DNA of 13,993 bases. Source: DATFYI01 sp035315125. Lineage in GTDB: Bacteria; Chloroflexota; Anaerolineae; Anaerolineales; Anaerolineaceae. The position numbers were made by a program, and so were the translations under genes. The notes below the pieces were generated by a model that did not search any database, was not told the origin of the DNA, and worked only from the letters and a program-made list of their open reading frames with translations. The stretch is from the NCBI GenBank assembly GCA_035315125.1, contig DATFYI010000062.1:1-13993 (forward strand), written 5' to 3'. Below are positions 13,436 to 13,993 of this stretch, one piece after another (the first letter of the stretch is position 1; each line of letters starts with the position of its first letter).

Positions 13436-13441
13436 AGTATA
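13436..13441 (-). promoter_or_regulatory. Candidate -10 box for the methylase-like gene
   Basis: The minus strand reads TATACT here, 10 bases before the ATG at 13425. A transcript from it would have a leader of only a few bases. That fits the absence of a Shine-Dalgarno sequence and suggests near-leaderless translation. A second hexamer, TATAAT at 13427-13432, is too close to the ATG to serve. No convincing -35 is seen. Confidence 0.3.
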
Positions 13442-13514
13442 ACGACCTTGAGTAAACTTTACCAGTCCTTTTCACTTTTCAGCCTGCGCCGCAATTCATT
13501 TTTGTAAGAAGAAG

Positions 13515-13530
13515 CACTTGATCCAAAGTG
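13515..13530. promoter_or_regulatory. Short dyad upstream of the NusG-like gene
   Basis: CACTT (13515-13519) and AAGTG (13526-13530) form a five-base inverted repeat with a six-base spacer. It lies about 25 bases upstream of the -10 candidate for the NusG-like gene, where an activator or repressor could bind. It is short enough to be chance. Confidence 0.2.
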
Positions 13531-13554
13531 AGTAGCGATAATATTTAATGCAAG

Positions 13555-13560
13555 TATAAT
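13555..13560 (+). promoter_or_regulatory. Candidate -10 box for the NusG-like gene
   Basis: A perfect TATAAT lies 51 bases before the ATG at 13612, giving a predicted leader of about 45 bases. No good -35 hexamer is present at 16-18 bases. The surrounding sequence is AT-rich, which lowers the weight of the match. Confidence 0.4.
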
Positions 13561-13611
13561 TAATATAGAACTTAATCAGAAAGGAAAATAATTTCTTCCC
13601 ACGGAAAAAAT

Positions 13612-13993
13612 ATGGCCGAATATTGGTATACCCTGCACAGTCATCCCCACAAAGAAGAAATCCTATTTCATCAGGTTGAATCTCAAGGTTTTACAGCATT
13701 TTATCCACGCATCCGAGTCCATCCGGTAAACCCTCGTTCGAGTAAGATAAAGCCGTATTTTCCAGGATATATCTTTGTCCGAACTGATCTGGAAGTAACT
13801 GGTATATCTGTCTTTCAATGGATGCCTTATTCTACTGGGCTGGTCACTTTCGGAGGAGAGGCAGCTTTGGTGCCGGATAATTTAGTTCAGGCAATTCGTC
13901 GGCGAGTTGTCGAAATAGCTGAGGCAGGTGGGCAGATTTTTGATGGCCTAAAAAAGGGCGACACAGTAGATATTCAGAGTGGTCCATTTGCAG
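13612..13993 (+). CDS. NusG-family elongation factor, RfaH/LoaP-like paralog (3' end outside window)
   Basis: The visible 127 residues start MAEYWYTLHSHPHKEEILFH and form an NGN domain, which binds RNA polymerase across the clamp and suppresses pausing. YPRIRVHPVNP (about 31-41) followed by KPYFPGYIFVRTDL (about 47-60) and GLVTFGGEAALVPD (about 75-88) match the specialised RfaH/LoaP-like branch better than housekeeping NusG. The housekeeping gene also normally sits beside secE and ribosomal protein genes, which are absent here. KKGDTVDIQSGPFA at the right edge begins the KOW domain. The ATG has GGA six bases upstream; a stronger AAAGGA lies too far away. In other bacteria such factors are often encoded at the head of long polysaccharide or natural-product operons and act on them, so a similar cluster may follow. 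That is a prediction outside the window. Confidence 0.87.
   Translation, partial: MAEYWYTLHSHPHKEEILFHQVESQGFTAFYPRIRVHPVNPRSSKIKPYFPGYIFVRTDLEVTGISVFQWMPYSTGLVTFGGEAALVPDNLVQAIRRRVVEIAEAGGQIFDGLKKGDTVDIQSGPFA

Noticed and set aside
13612..13993. The housekeeping nusG
   Set aside because: The secE and rplK neighbours are missing on the visible side, and the motif style is RfaH/LoaP-like. It cannot be fully excluded because the right side is cut off.

Overview
The window looks like chromosomal DNA of a Chloroflexota bacterium, most likely class Anaerolineae. This is judged from protein style, not from a search. Extracytoplasmic proteins carry Thr-Pro-rich linkers of the TPTATPT type. There is a TPR-like/transmembrane/YkuD L,D-transpeptidase, a Tat-exported wall protein of a type I associate with this class, a DUF4013 membrane protein and a long class A PBP with Thr-Pro tail. 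Base composition is moderate and even, and I see no IS element, integrase, tRNA, rRNA or CRISPR array. Coding density is high: no gene-free stretch exceeds about 200 bases.

Layout, left to right. (1) 1-2476, minus strand: a tightly coupled three-gene peptidoglycan operon, read right to left as N-acetylmuramoyl-L-alanine amidase, TPR/YkuD L,D-transpeptidase, then a Tat-exported probable second L,D-transpeptidase cut by the window edge. (2) 2671-3728, plus strand: a two-gene unit of a flavin-reductase-fold protein overlapping an AMMECR1-domain protein by 4 bases. (3) 7551 to 3807, minus strand: a four-gene unit of a GH63/MGH1-like sugar hydrolase, two tandem DarA/PstA-type cyclic-di-AMP receptor proteins (one without the large B-loop), and a DUF4013 membrane protein. 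It ends at a hairpin terminator lying between the convergent units. (4) 7745-11158, plus strand: a bifunctional class A penicillin-binding protein. (5) 13425 to 11173, minus strand: an orphan 750-residue protein that looks like a degenerate Zn-ribbon DNA-methylase relative. (6) 13612 to the edge, plus strand: the start of a NusG-family (RfaH/LoaP-like) specialised elongation factor.

The common thread is the cell envelope. The window combines D,D-cross-linking and glycan polymerisation (PBP1A), L,D-cross-linking (one certain and one probable YkuD protein), wall cleavage (amidase) and possible c-di-AMP sensing, a nucleotide tied to wall and turgor homeostasis in other bacteria. The NusG paralog at the right edge suggests, without proving, a long polysaccharide-type operon just outside the window. 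The best leads for new biology are the methylase-like pseudoenzyme candidate, the paired c-di-AMP receptors of unequal architecture in a glycosidase operon, and the co-translated flavin-reductase/AMMECR1 pair.
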